Below are positions 36,398-44,958 of a stretch of DNA of 64,000 nt, one piece after another; positions within the stretch are counted from its first letter, which is position 1; every line of letters starts with the position of its first letter. The stretch covers positions 42,473 through 106,472 of the forward strand of contig JAHHTQ010000002.1 in NCBI GenBank assembly GCA_020024555.1. The letters run 5' to 3'. Under the pieces are notes generated by a model that was not told the DNA's origin, made no database searches, and saw only the letters and a program-made list of their open reading frames with translations. The translations under genes and the position numbers were made by a program. This DNA comes from Angelakisella sp. Lineage in GTDB: Bacteria; Bacillota; Clostridia; Oscillospirales; Ruminococcaceae.

Positions 36398-37024
36398 CTA
36401 TTGATGTTCAACTATTCCAAACAAAAACATATCAAGCATATTTAATACGTCATTTTGAAAAGCTTTCAGTACTTCTTCTCTGTTATTTGCGCTTATCTTT
36501 TCTTGATATCTTTTTTGAAACAGTCTTATGTGATTTATCAGTAAAACAACAACAGTATCAACATCAATAGTTTCTCTTAACTTCGCATTTAAAAGTAAGG
36601 TTTTTAAACATATTTTATTAAATTCATCAACATTTTTGGTAATTGCCAAAACTTCTTCTCTCAATTCAGTCGGAAAATGAAAAAAAGCAGAAAGATAGAG
36701 CCGTTTATAAAGATTATCTCTATTAAGTATCAAATCAAAATAACAAAAATAATTATGTAATGCGCTCATAATATTCATTTGTTTTAATTCGTTAATGTCT
36801 ATATTTTGCAGTTCTGTATATATACTGTCATAGCATTTACGCAGACATTCTAAATATATATCTTTTTTATCTTCAAAATATAGATATAATGTACCTTTGG
36901 CAATGCCGGCATTTTTGCAAATAGTATTTATTGAGGCTTCTCTATATCCAACTAATCCAAACTCAGTTGATGCAGAAAAAATAATTTTTTCTTTTTTTAA
37001 TATTTTCTTATCTTCTAACTTCAT
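36398..37024 (-). CDS. TetR/AcrR family transcriptional regulator
   Basis: This 208-residue protein has an N-terminal TetR helix-turn-helix (about residues 12-58; ASINTICKNAGIAKGTLYLYF) and a helical ligand-binding domain (about 70-200). It should bind a palindromic operator and be released by an unknown small ligand. Two near-identical palindromes lie in its own leader and promoter (37051-37066 and 37167-37184), so autorepression is likely. The neighbouring DUF2871/broken gene pair, in the same direction downstream, may be the regulated cargo. Confidence 0.9.
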   Translation of the reverse strand: MKLEDKKILKKEKIIFSASTEFGLVGYREASINTICKNAGIAKGTLYLYFEDKKDIYLECLRKCYDSIYTELQNIDINELKQMNIMSALHNYFCYFDLILNRDNLYKRLYLSAFFHFPTELREEVLAITKNVDEFNKICLKTLLLNAKLRETIDVDTVVVLLINHIRLFQKRYQEKISANNREEVLKAFQNDVLNMLDMFLFGIVEHQ

Positions 37025-37050
37025 TTTTAACCCCTTTTAAAAAAACAAAA

Positions 37051-37066
37051 AGACCACTTGGTTATT
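37051..37066. promoter_or_regulatory. TetR-type operator 1 (in the tetR leader)
   Basis: AGACCACTTGGTTATT: an imperfect palindrome of the same form as the operator at 37167-37184 (core GACCNCTTGGT shared). It lies 27-42 bases before the start codon. Confidence 0.55.
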
Positions 37067-37075
37067 TTTCATTTC

Positions 37076-37165
37076 AGACTGTCAAAAAAACAATTGCCAA
37101 AAAAATTGACTAAAACTTTTATAGACTTCGTCATTATAATGAATTACCATATCTTTTTTACACGA
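37076..37165. repeat. Copy of the dispersed repeat, inserted in the tetR leader
   Basis: It starts CAGACTGTCAAAAAAAC and contains CTTTTATAGACTTCGTCATT and TTTACACG, aligning with 28405-28474 and with the start at 28213. It lies between the two operator-like palindromes and contains no gene. Confidence 0.55.
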
Positions 37166-37166
37166 A

Positions 37167-37211
37167 AATGACCGCTTGGTCATTTTAGCATACGTAAGAA
37201 TATTATGTCAA
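37167..37211 (-). promoter_or_regulatory. tetR promoter with overlapping operator 2
   Basis: On the minus strand, TTGACA (37211-37206) and TAAAAT (37187-37182) are 18 bases apart. The palindrome AATGACCGCTTGGTCATT (37167-37184) begins inside the -10 and covers the expected transcription start. A repressor bound here would block initiation. Confidence 0.8.
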
Positions 37212-37237
37212 GGTATTATTTTTTGTATTTTATATAC

Positions 37238-37270
37238 AAAAAAAGTGCCTCCATAATGGAAACACTTTTT
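37238..37270 (-). terminator. Terminator of the fucose catabolic operon
   Basis: AAAAAGTG...CTCCA pairs with TGGA...CACTTTTT around TAA, with a T-run on the minus strand. Confidence 0.8.
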
Positions 37271-37292
37271 AAATTATAGGCTAAAATATTTT

Positions 37293-38744
37293 TTATTTAC
37301 TAAATACTTCTTCAATATTGAAACTTTTTCTGATACAGCTTCTGGCATCGCTTAAATCTTTTAACTCACCAAAAACTATCATCTGTACAATTAAATTTCC
37401 GATTGCTGTTCCTTCAATAGGTCCTGAATATACGGGTAGCCCTGTAATTTTTGCCGTCATTTCGTTTAGGTAACTGTCTTGACAACCTCCACCAACAATA
37501 TTTATGCTTGTGAATTGTTTTTCTGTCAGTAATTCAAGGCTTTTTATAGACTCCTTGTAGTATTCAGCCAGACTACGATATACACATTGCATAATTTCGC
37601 CGACTGTCTGCGGTACTTTTTGCGATGTGTCGGCGCATTCGGTTTTTATTGCGTCTATCATACTTTCAGGAGCAAGAAAACAGTCTTTATTGACATTTAT
37701 AACACTTTCAAAATCTTCGTTTTCTTTGGCAACAGCGATTAAATCGGGAAAAGTCCATTGTTTTTCTTTTAAAGAGCGTTTTTCCTTGCCTTGTATATAT
37801 GTTATTCCGTTTAGCTCGCGTCTGATTGACTGAATTATCCAAAGTCCCATAATGTTTTTGAGATATCGATAACGGTTGAAAGCCCCACCCTCGTTTGCAA
37901 AGTTTTGTTCAAAACTCTCTTTTGTTGTTATTGGATAGGAATTTTCCACACCAAGCAAACTCCATGTTCCGCTTGAAATATAGACAGCATTATCATCAAC
38001 AGCAGGTATTGCAAGGAAAGCAGAACCTGTATCGTGCGTCGCCGGAAGAATAACGGTAGTGTCAAAGCCGAGTGTCTCTACAAGTTCGGAACGAAGTTTT
38101 CCCACAACTGTTTTCGGCATAGACAAATTATGGAAAATATGTGTTGGAAGTCCCAGTTTTTCTATAATTTCTTTATCCCAATTTTTATTTTTTGCATTGA
38201 CAAGATTGGTTGTGGTGGCAATAGTATATTCATTGGTTTTTACGCCTGTAAGCCTAAAATTCCAGTAGTCAGGCGACATCAAAAGATATTCAGCGTTTTC
38301 GAGCTGTTCGGGGTGCTCTTGTTTTAGCGCCATTAGCTGATAAACAGTATTGTATGTAGCTTTTTGCGTACCTGTTTTATTGTATAAATAAAGCGGATTT
38401 ATCTTTTCGTCAACCAGCTTATCCATACCGATTGTACGGTTGTCACGATATGAAACGGCGTCACCGATAATATTATCGTTTTTATCCAAAAGAACAAAAT
38501 CCACACCCCATGTATCAATGGCAACGCTTATCGGGATTTTATTTGCTGATTTACAGGCTTTTAATCCGTTCAAAATACCATTCCATAGATTATCCGTATC
38601 CCAACAATAATGTCCGTTACGTTCTATTTGCAGATTATCAAATCTATATATTTCTTCGAGGATTATACTGTTATTTTCTATATGTCCCAATATATGACGT
38701 CCGGAAGAAGCGCCTATATCAATAGCAAGATAGTAATTTATCAT
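37293..38744 (-). CDS. FGGY-family sugar kinase (rhamnulokinase-like; probable L-fuculokinase)
   Basis: The ATG at 38744 (MINYYLAIDIGASSGR) gives 483 residues. FGGY features include the N-terminal phosphate loop AIDIGASSGR, the substrate segment AIDTWGVDFVLLD and the ATP-site SSGTWSLLG. By sequence it resembles RhaB more than E. coli FucK. It lies 33 bases downstream of fucI in a fucA-fucI-kinase operon, so L-fuculose is the most likely substrate; rhamnulokinase-like enzymes can accept fuculose because the sugars differ at few centres. No rhamnose isomerase or rhaD is present in the window. Confidence 0.85.
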   Translation of the reverse strand: MINYYLAIDIGASSGRHILGHIENNSIILEEIYRFDNLQIERNGHYCWDTDNLWNGILNGLKACKSANKIPISVAIDTWGVDFVLLDKNDNIIGDAVSYRDNRTIGMDKLVDEKINPLYLYNKTGTQKATYNTVYQLMALKQEHPEQLENAEYLLMSPDYWNFRLTGVKTNEYTIATTTNLVNAKNKNWDKEIIEKLGLPTHIFHNLSMPKTVVGKLRSELVETLGFDTTVILPATHDTGSAFLAIPAVDDNAVYISSGTWSLLGVENSYPITTKESFEQNFANEGGAFNRYRYLKNIMGLWIIQSIRRELNGITYIQGKEKRSLKEKQWTFPDLIAVAKENEDFESVINVNKDCFLAPESMIDAIKTECADTSQKVPQTVGEIMQCVYRSLAEYYKESIKSLELLTEKQFTSINIVGGGCQDSYLNEMTAKITGLPVYSGPIEGTAIGNLIVQMIVFGELKDLSDARSCIRKSFNIEEVFSK

Positions 38745-38776
38745 AAGCCATTCCCCATTCGTTTTATAATACTTTA

Positions 38777-40573
38777 TTATTTGTAGAGAGGGCCGTATGT
38801 TGCGCAAGCTCGATAGTCTTGACCTTCTTTATCCATACCGAATGCGTTCCACGCAGCCGGACGGAAAATTTTATCTTCGGGTACGTTGTGCATACTAACC
38901 GGAATACGTAGCATTGAACACATTGTGATAAGGTCCGCACCAATATGTCCATAGCTTATTGCTCCATGATTTGCCCCCCAGTTATTCATAACATCGTAAG
39001 CTGTCTTGAACGGGCCTTCTTTACCGTTACATCTTGGCGCAAACCAAGTGCAAGGCCATGTGTAGTCTGTGCGTTTCCACAGTGTGTCGGAAACTTCATC
39101 AGGAAGTTTCAGTGTCCAGCCCTCCGCAATTTGCAGTACAGGGCCGAGTCCCTTAACAAGATTTAGGCGAATCATAGTAACAGGCATTTCGGCATCGGTT
39201 AGGAAACGTGAGGAGAATCCGCCGCCTCTGAAATAACCAAAATCAGCGGCATTCCAAGTAGTTGCATTCATAATGTTATCAATATCATTATCCGTTACGT
39301 CATACCACTCTTTCATTGTACCGTTACCGTTACTGTCTTTTGCCTGTCCGCTTGCGTCTAGGCACGCAGCGCCTGAATTTATAAGATGCAGAAAACCGCC
39401 TGAGTCTTTTGCAATACCGTCAAGGTCATATCCTGTTGTATTTTTAACTGCCTCCGGACTCCAATAAGTACGCACATCGGCAAATATTTGCGCTCTGTTT
39501 GTCAAAAGTTTCATAAACAACATACCCAAACCATTAAGCACATCGTTTTCGGTTGCCAAAATATAAGGCTCTCTTGCGCCGTTCCAGTCAAAAGAAGTAT
39601 TTAACATAGCTTCGGCAAAATCGGCATTCGGATAGAAATCTGTCCATTGACGCTGACCTTGAAAACCTGCCGCAATGGCATTGTGTCCAACCATTTCCTC
39701 TTCGCAGCCTTTTGGTAGATTTTTGTTACCGTTCATAAGGTCTTTTATTATACACATCATCTTTACAACAAATTGTAAATCTTCTTCTATTTGTTCAGGG
39801 TTTTTCTGAACCTCGGGTGGATTTTTGTCAAAACCTATTTTGCATTTTTCCTTTACCCACAGCATCGCTTTGTTAAATTCCGCCTCGTCATAGATATTGT
39901 ACGACATTCGTCTTATAATTTCGACTTCGTCAACAGATTCAACACGCATACCCAAATACGATTCGATAAAATCAGAATCAATTATTGAACCACCGATACC
40001 CATACAGATAGAACCGATTTGTAGGAAAGATTTACCACGCATTGTGGCAACAGCAACAGCCGCGCGACCGAAACGTAAGATTTTTTCCGATACGTCATCG
40101 GGAATTTCGGTAGCGTCTGCATTTTGCACATCATGTCCGTATATTCCAAAAGCGGGGAGACCCTTTTGCGCGTGTGTTGCAAGTACAGACGCAAGATATA
40201 CAGCTCCCGGACGTTCTGTTCCGTTAAATCCCCAAACAGCTTTTATTGTGCGTGGGTCCATATCCATTGTTTCAGCGCCGTAGCACCAGCAAGGAGTAAC
40301 GGTAAGAGTTATGTCAACGCCTTCCCTTGCAAAAAAGTCCGCGCATTCGGCAGCTTCGGGTACTCGTCCGATAGTAGTCGGAGAGATGACCACTTTGACA
40401 GGTTCGCCGTTACTGTAACGTATATTTTCTTCCAATAGTTTTTTTGCTGAGCGAGCCATATTCATAGTCTGTTCTTCAAGCGAACCTCTGACGTTCATCA
40501 CTCCGCGTCTGCCGTCAATAGTAGGACGGATACCAATAACGGGGTAGCGTCCTATAAGTCTGTTTTCTGCCAT
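38777..40573 (-). CDS. fucI: L-fucose isomerase
   Basis: This 598-residue protein has the full length of hexameric Mn2+-dependent FucI. Recognisable segments are the N-terminal PVIGIRPTIDGRRGVMNVRG, CWCYGAETMDMDP, the metal-site region ATENDVLNGLGMLF, and the C-terminal NWGANHGAISYGHIG with the conserved histidine. It converts L-fucose to L-fuculose in the cytoplasm (some members also act on D-arabinose). The start ATG follows AAAGGAG. It is preceded by fucA (60 bases) and followed by the kinase (33 bases). Confidence 0.96.
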   Translation of the reverse strand: MAENRLIGRYPVIGIRPTIDGRRGVMNVRGSLEEQTMNMARSAKKLLEENIRYSNGEPVKVVISPTTIGRVPEAAECADFFAREGVDITLTVTPCWCYGAETMDMDPRTIKAVWGFNGTERPGAVYLASVLATHAQKGLPAFGIYGHDVQNADATEIPDDVSEKILRFGRAAVAVATMRGKSFLQIGSICMGIGGSIIDSDFIESYLGMRVESVDEVEIIRRMSYNIYDEAEFNKAMLWVKEKCKIGFDKNPPEVQKNPEQIEEDLQFVVKMMCIIKDLMNGNKNLPKGCEEEMVGHNAIAAGFQGQRQWTDFYPNADFAEAMLNTSFDWNGAREPYILATENDVLNGLGMLFMKLLTNRAQIFADVRTYWSPEAVKNTTGYDLDGIAKDSGGFLHLINSGAACLDASGQAKDSNGNGTMKEWYDVTDNDIDNIMNATTWNAADFGYFRGGGFSSRFLTDAEMPVTMIRLNLVKGLGPVLQIAEGWTLKLPDEVSDTLWKRTDYTWPCTWFAPRCNGKEGPFKTAYDVMNNWGANHGAISYGHIGADLITMCSMLRIPVSMHNVPEDKIFRPAAWNAFGMDKEGQDYRACATYGPLYK

Positions 40574-40632
40574 AGTAAAAAAACTCCTTTCAAATATATA
40601 GCTATATTATTGAATGTATTAAAATTTAATAA

Positions 40633-41346
40633 TTATTTATCTTGTTTATGTAGTAGATTATCATCAGGATTATAAACTTTGTAGCCGGGGTGTCTGCCTG
40701 TAACCTGATAGTACCCACGTAGGTCAATCAGTTTTTGAACATTATTGCGACTGATGTCATAGCTACCCCCAAGAATTACTGCATTAATTGTGATTTTTGC
40801 CCATAGTTCAAGACTTTCCATTCTGTAAAAAGCTGTGATAACATCACTGCCGACAGCAAGCGCGCCATGATTTTCCAGTAACATAACATCATGTTCTTCA
40901 AGGTAAGGCTCTATTGAATTTGGTACTTCAACAGTGGAAGGCGTGCCGTAAGGGGTAAGTGGAACTGCGCCGATAACTGCTACGTCTTCAATCATATTGT
41001 ACATATCCATAGCTTTGTGCGCCACGGCAAAGCCTGTTGCTCCCGGTGGGTGCGCGTGTACAACGCTGTTTACATCAGGACGTTTTTCGTAGCAACGCAG
41101 GTGCATTTTTATTTCGCTTGACGGACGAAGTCCCTCCGATGCCTCCAAAATATTTCCACTGCTATCAATACGGATTAGTTTTTCGGGAGTAATAAAAGAT
41201 TTACTCATACCGGTAGGCGTTGCAAGAATTGTACCGTCATCTAGTCTTGCGCTGACATTACCGTCATTTGCCGCAACCCAGCCAAGTTGCCACATCTTGT
41301 GACATACGTCACAAATTTGTTCTTTAACCTCTTGAATTTGACTCAT
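40633..41346 (-). CDS. fucA: L-fuculose-phosphate aldolase (class II aldolase/adducin family)
   Basis: This 237-residue protein carries the zinc-binding HAHPPG histidines (about residue 97), the catalytic glutamate in SSEIKMHL, and the third ligand in LENHGALAVG (about residue 156). FucA splits L-fuculose 1-phosphate to dihydroxyacetone phosphate and L-lactaldehyde. It is first in the minus-strand operon, and its start faces the AraC gene. A TTATAAT sequence at about 41390-41398 is a candidate -10 with no good -35, as expected for an activator-dependent promoter. Confidence 0.9.
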   Translation of the reverse strand: MSQIQEVKEQICDVCHKMWQLGWVAANDGNVSARLDDGTILATPTGMSKSFITPEKLIRIDSSGNILEASEGLRPSSEIKMHLRCYEKRPDVNSVVHAHPPGATGFAVAHKAMDMYNMIEDVAVIGAVPLTPYGTPSTVEVPNSIEPYLEEHDVMLLENHGALAVGSDVITAFYRMESLELWAKITINAVILGGSYDISRNNVQKLIDLRGYYQVTGRHPGYKVYNPDDNLLHKQDK

Positions 41347-41542
41347 ATATTTTTACACTCCTTATTAAAATAAGCGATATACTATGATATTATTATAACA
41401 ACAGCCGTATTTTTTAGAATGCTTATAATATACTTATATATGTTCAAAATAAGCTTTTTATTTTTAATCAGTATTGAATTTTCAGTTTGATTTTGGTAAA
41501 ATCAATATAATAATTTACAATGAACGGGGCTTTTGTGTCAGT

Positions 41543-42316
41543 ATGTTTGACTATATAACTACATATCACTATGGAAGGTGTATAAAAAATAATGATTGGT
41601 ATCTAAAATCGATAGGCGTTAATCGTGTTTATTATATTCATCGTGGAAATATATCCATTCTTTTGGACAATAGACAATACGATTTAAGAGAAGGGCATAT
41701 CTATTTATTTCCTCAAAATTTAAAATTTGAATTGATACTAAATGATATAACCGAAGTAGACCATACATTTTTTGATTTTTTTACAATACCGTCAATTAAA
41801 ATGAATACTTTGATTGAGATAAATCCTAAAAATTATACGCTGATTGACAGCGCGTCAAAAATTTTATTTGAACTTGCGGAACGATATCAAACCTATCCCA
41901 ATATGGAAAGAAATGAATACAGTGATGTTATTGAGTCATATCTCGAAAATATGCTGTTTTTGGTGGATAAAAAATTTCCGATTTCTTTAATTCAAGATAC
42001 CCGTATTAATCTTGCGCTTAACTATATACATCAAAACTACAATAAAGAAATAACACTGGAAGATTTACTTGAAATTACGAATTTGGAGAAAAATTATTTT
42101 ATACGTTTATTTAAGAACAGTATGAATATCACTCCGTATCAATATATAAAAAAATATAGGTTCAATATCGCTCTGACATTACTTAAACACAAGAGTTCTA
42201 TTGATGAATCTGCAATAGCAATAGGTTATTCTGATGCATCTTCTTTTTCTCATGCTTTCAAAAAAATATATGGATTTTCACCATCGCAAATTGTAAAAGG
42301 AACAATGGGTAAGTAA
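41543..42316 (+). CDS. AraC family transcriptional regulator of the fucose locus
   Basis: The ATG at 41543 (257 residues) is favoured over a TTG at 41474, because a TATAAT (41506-41511 region) lies between the two and there is no ribosome binding site for the TTG. The N-terminal half is a cupin-like sensing domain (YYIHRGNISILLDNRQYDLR); the C-terminal ~100 residues hold two helix-turn-helix motifs (ITLEDLLEITNLEKNYFIRL; IAIGYSDASSFSHAFKKIYG). It is divergent from fucA, so it probably activates or represses fucA-fucI-kinase in response to fucose or fuculose. The ribosome binding site is weak. Confidence 0.88.
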   Translation: MFDYITTYHYGRCIKNNDWYLKSIGVNRVYYIHRGNISILLDNRQYDLREGHIYLFPQNLKFELILNDITEVDHTFFDFFTIPSIKMNTLIEINPKNYTLIDSASKILFELAERYQTYPNMERNEYSDVIESYLENMLFLVDKKFPISLIQDTRINLALNYIHQNYNKEITLEDLLEITNLEKNYFIRLFKNSMNITPYQYIKKYRFNIALTLLKHKSSIDESAIAIGYSDASSFSHAFKKIYGFSPSQIVKGTMGK

Positions 42317-42394
42317 TCAATAGAGAAAAACTGTTATATTGCCTAAAATTTTAATTTTAAATATCTGTTTTTGAACAAAGTGACATAGCTGAGC

Positions 42395-42423
42395 TTGACT
42401 ATAAAAATAATAAATGTTAAGAT
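42395..42423 (+). promoter_or_regulatory. Promoter of the two-component/binding-protein operon
   Basis: TTGACT (42395-42400) and TAAGAT (42418-42423) are separated by 17 bases, about 50 bases before the kinase start. Confidence 0.55.
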
Positions 42424-42473
42424 TGCTAATGTGAATTTATATTTAATTTAAATACTCGGAAGGAATATTTATT

Positions 42474-44225
42474 ATGCGTAATTCAAAAAGAAGAAAACTC
42501 AGCATAGAAATTGTTTCACTTACAATTTTTTCATCTGTATGCGCTATTTTGGTTCTCGGTTTTTCTTTGATTATGATATTTATGTTCTTTTTTTCAAAAC
42601 AAGCCTATGAAGATATGCAGTACTATTTGGACAATACCCTTCAACAGTTTGATGATAAATTTCAGTATATACAAGATGGAGCAATTTCAATTAGGCACAA
42701 TGTTATAATGGGGGATTTTTTTGATAAAGATAATTACAATAAAAATGATATTGAAACGCAACTGAATTATTGTTTGGACTTGTTTTCGCAAAGAAATACG
42801 TTGGGACAAAATACGCCGTTTGTTGTAAACGTATATATTTTCAATAATAAAAATGATTTTATCAGTAATCATTATTATCCCGCAACATTGGCAAGTACAA
42901 GAATGATTGATGTTGAATACAAAAAACTTCAAAAAGAATTTGATACGATGAAAACACAATACCACTGTTATGTAAAAGATGACAAAGTCGATTTATGTTT
43001 CAGAATACTTGACGAAAACTTAAAAAAAGCGGGTATATGTATTGTGTCTATAAATAAAAATGCCATTGATGAAGTTTTTTCGAGTGTTGAGAAATATAAG
43101 AACAGTTGTTGGTTGGTACTTGATAATTTTGGAAATACCATTTACGGTGTGGGAACGCAGACTCAACTGGATACGCTTTCAAAAATAGCGCCCAACTCTT
43201 TTTCCCGTCAAAAAATAGACGGGAATATGTCGCTTTGCAGTACGCTTACAAATGGATTTGGAGTAAAAACGGCAATAGCGATTGAGCAAAATAATATTTA
43301 TTCTGTTTTAACGCCAACCATTATTTCATTTGTACTCGCAGTGGTAATTGTACTTGCGGTTGTGACGGTTTTAATATTCGGCGTCAGCTATCGCCTCACA
43401 AAGCCACTTAAAAAAATGGCTGATGAAATACGTTTCTTTGGACAGGAAGACCTAACTATGCGTATGCAGGATTTTTCCATACAGGAATTTCACGATATAA
43501 GCGTTGTTTTTAATGAAATGGCAGACAGAATAGACCACCTTGTTACGCAAATTTATGAAAAAGAGCTACTTGCCACACGACATCAGGTAAAATTTTTGCA
43601 AGCGCAAATAAATCCTCATTTTCAGTTTAATATTCTTGCAATGTTTAGCATAAAGGCAAAACTTGCGGGTGATGAAGAACTGTATCAAGGCTTACGGGCT
43701 TTTTCAAAGTTAATTCAAGGTAAAATTTTTCGTGAAAAAGAAATAAAAATACCGCTTTCCGATGAAATAGAACTTGTTAAGTTTTATTTATATCTTCAAA
43801 AAAGCCGATTTGGTGATAAGATTTCTTATGAAATTGATTGTAGCGAAGATGTTGAAAATTGTTTTATTCCACGACTTTTAATTGAGCCTCTGGTTGAAAA
43901 TGCGGTTTCTCATGGTTTGGAGCCAAAAACAGGTAACGGAACAATTAAAATTAAAATTTATGAAAAAGAAGAAAAATTACATATTATTGTGGAAGACGAC
44001 GGTGTGGGATTTGATGAACAAGAGCGCTTGAAAGAAAATGTGCAGTCGGTTAATCCGAGCCATACATTTACAGGGCTTGCAAATACACGCAGACTTTTGG
44101 AAATTCTCTACCAAAAAAATTATGAAATGAATATAAAGGGAGTACTTAACGAAGGGACACGGGTGGAAATTACTGTGCCGATAGAGAGGAGAGAGCAAAA
44201 AAATGTGGAAGGTAATGGTTGCTGA
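42474..44225 (+). CDS. Sensor histidine kinase, YesM/LytS type
   Basis: This 583-residue protein has membrane helices at about 15-40 and 278-303 enclosing an extracellular dCache-like sensor domain, then a HAMP domain (about 305-360), a His_kinase domain with phospho-acceptor His382 in NPHFQFN, and an HATPase_c domain with the N-box VENAVSHGLEP and G-box EDDGVGFDE. This family typically controls uptake of oligosaccharides in Firmicutes. It overlaps the response regulator gene by 23 bases. The sensed ligand is probably presented at the outer face, possibly by the binding protein encoded two genes on. Confidence 0.92.
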   Translation: MRNSKRRKLSIEIVSLTIFSSVCAILVLGFSLIMIFMFFFSKQAYEDMQYYLDNTLQQFDDKFQYIQDGAISIRHNVIMGDFFDKDNYNKNDIETQLNYCLDLFSQRNTLGQNTPFVVNVYIFNNKNDFISNHYYPATLASTRMIDVEYKKLQKEFDTMKTQYHCYVKDDKVDLCFRILDENLKKAGICIVSINKNAIDEVFSSVEKYKNSCWLVLDNFGNTIYGVGTQTQLDTLSKIAPNSFSRQKIDGNMSLCSTLTNGFGVKTAIAIEQNNIYSVLTPTIISFVLAVVIVLAVVTVLIFGVSYRLTKPLKKMADEIRFFGQEDLTMRMQDFSIQEFHDISVVFNEMADRIDHLVTQIYEKELLATRHQVKFLQAQINPHFQFNILAMFSIKAKLAGDEELYQGLRAFSKLIQGKIFREKEIKIPLSDEIELVKFYLYLQKSRFGDKISYEIDCSEDVENCFIPRLLIEPLVENAVSHGLEPKTGNGTIKIKIYEKEEKLHIIVEDDGVGFDEQERLKENVQSVNPSHTFTGLANTRRLLEILYQKNYEMNIKGVLNEGTRVEITVPIERREQKNVEGNGC

Positions 44226-44958
44226 TGACGAAATGTATATCCGTGAGGCGATAAAGAAAATAATCAGTTGGCAAGATATGGATTGTCAACTGAAAAGGGT
44301 TGTGTCTGACGGAAAAGAGCTGATTGATGAAATGGAGACGGAGCACCCTGATATTATTATTACCGACATTCGTATGCCGCAAATTGACGGACTTGAAGTT
44401 TGTAAGTATGTCAGTCAATATTGTCCGGAGGCAGAAATTATTATTTTGAGCGCATATTCGGATTTTTCCTATGCAAGAACAGCTATGCGCTATGGAGCGT
44501 GCGAGTATATTCTAAAAACAGAAATACTTGAAGAACTGCCAAAAGCTATTGAAAAAGCGGTTAAGAGACTTGAAAAGCAAAAAGAGGAGATACTTAAAGA
44601 CTCATTTGACAGTACGGGTGAGATTGATTCAAAAGATTTATATCAACGTATGGTTCGCTATGTAGAACTCAATTACAGAAAAACCATTACGCTTGCTGAT
44701 ATTGCGGAATCGCTACATGCAAACCAAAGTTATCTCAGTCGTCTTTATAAAAGTTGCAGTGGCACTAATTTGTTTGATGATATTCTTAAACGCCGAATAG
44801 ATAAGTCAAAGGAATGTTTGCTGGCTGCCAACTGGAAAGTCCATGAAGTAGCTGATTATGTTGGGTTTGAAGACGCCGGATATTTTTCCCGTGTGTTCAA
44901 AAAGCATACGGGAATGTCGCCAAAGGAGTTTAGAAATGCAAAAGAAACAAAAGAATAA
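44203..44958 (+). CDS. Response regulator, YesN type (receiver plus AraC DNA-binding domain)
   Basis: The 251-residue protein has a receiver domain (about 1-120) with acidic pocket ADDE, phospho-acceptor Asp55 in ITDIRMP and switch residues in ILSAYSDF and LKTE, then an AraC-type double helix-turn-helix (about 150-248; LADIAESLHANQSYLSRLYK, YVGFEDAGYFSRVFKKH). It should activate the nearby ABC transporter genes when phosphorylated. The long linker found in many YesN proteins is absent. Its 3' end overlaps the solute-binding protein gene by 23 bases. Confidence 0.92.
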   Translation: MWKVMVADDEMYIREAIKKIISWQDMDCQLKRVVSDGKELIDEMETEHPDIIITDIRMPQIDGLEVCKYVSQYCPEAEIIILSAYSDFSYARTAMRYGACEYILKTEILEELPKAIEKAVKRLEKQKEEILKDSFDSTGEIDSKDLYQRMVRYVELNYRKTITLADIAESLHANQSYLSRLYKSCSGTNLFDDILKRRIDKSKECLLAANWKVHEVADYVGFEDAGYFSRVFKKHTGMSPKEFRNAKETKE

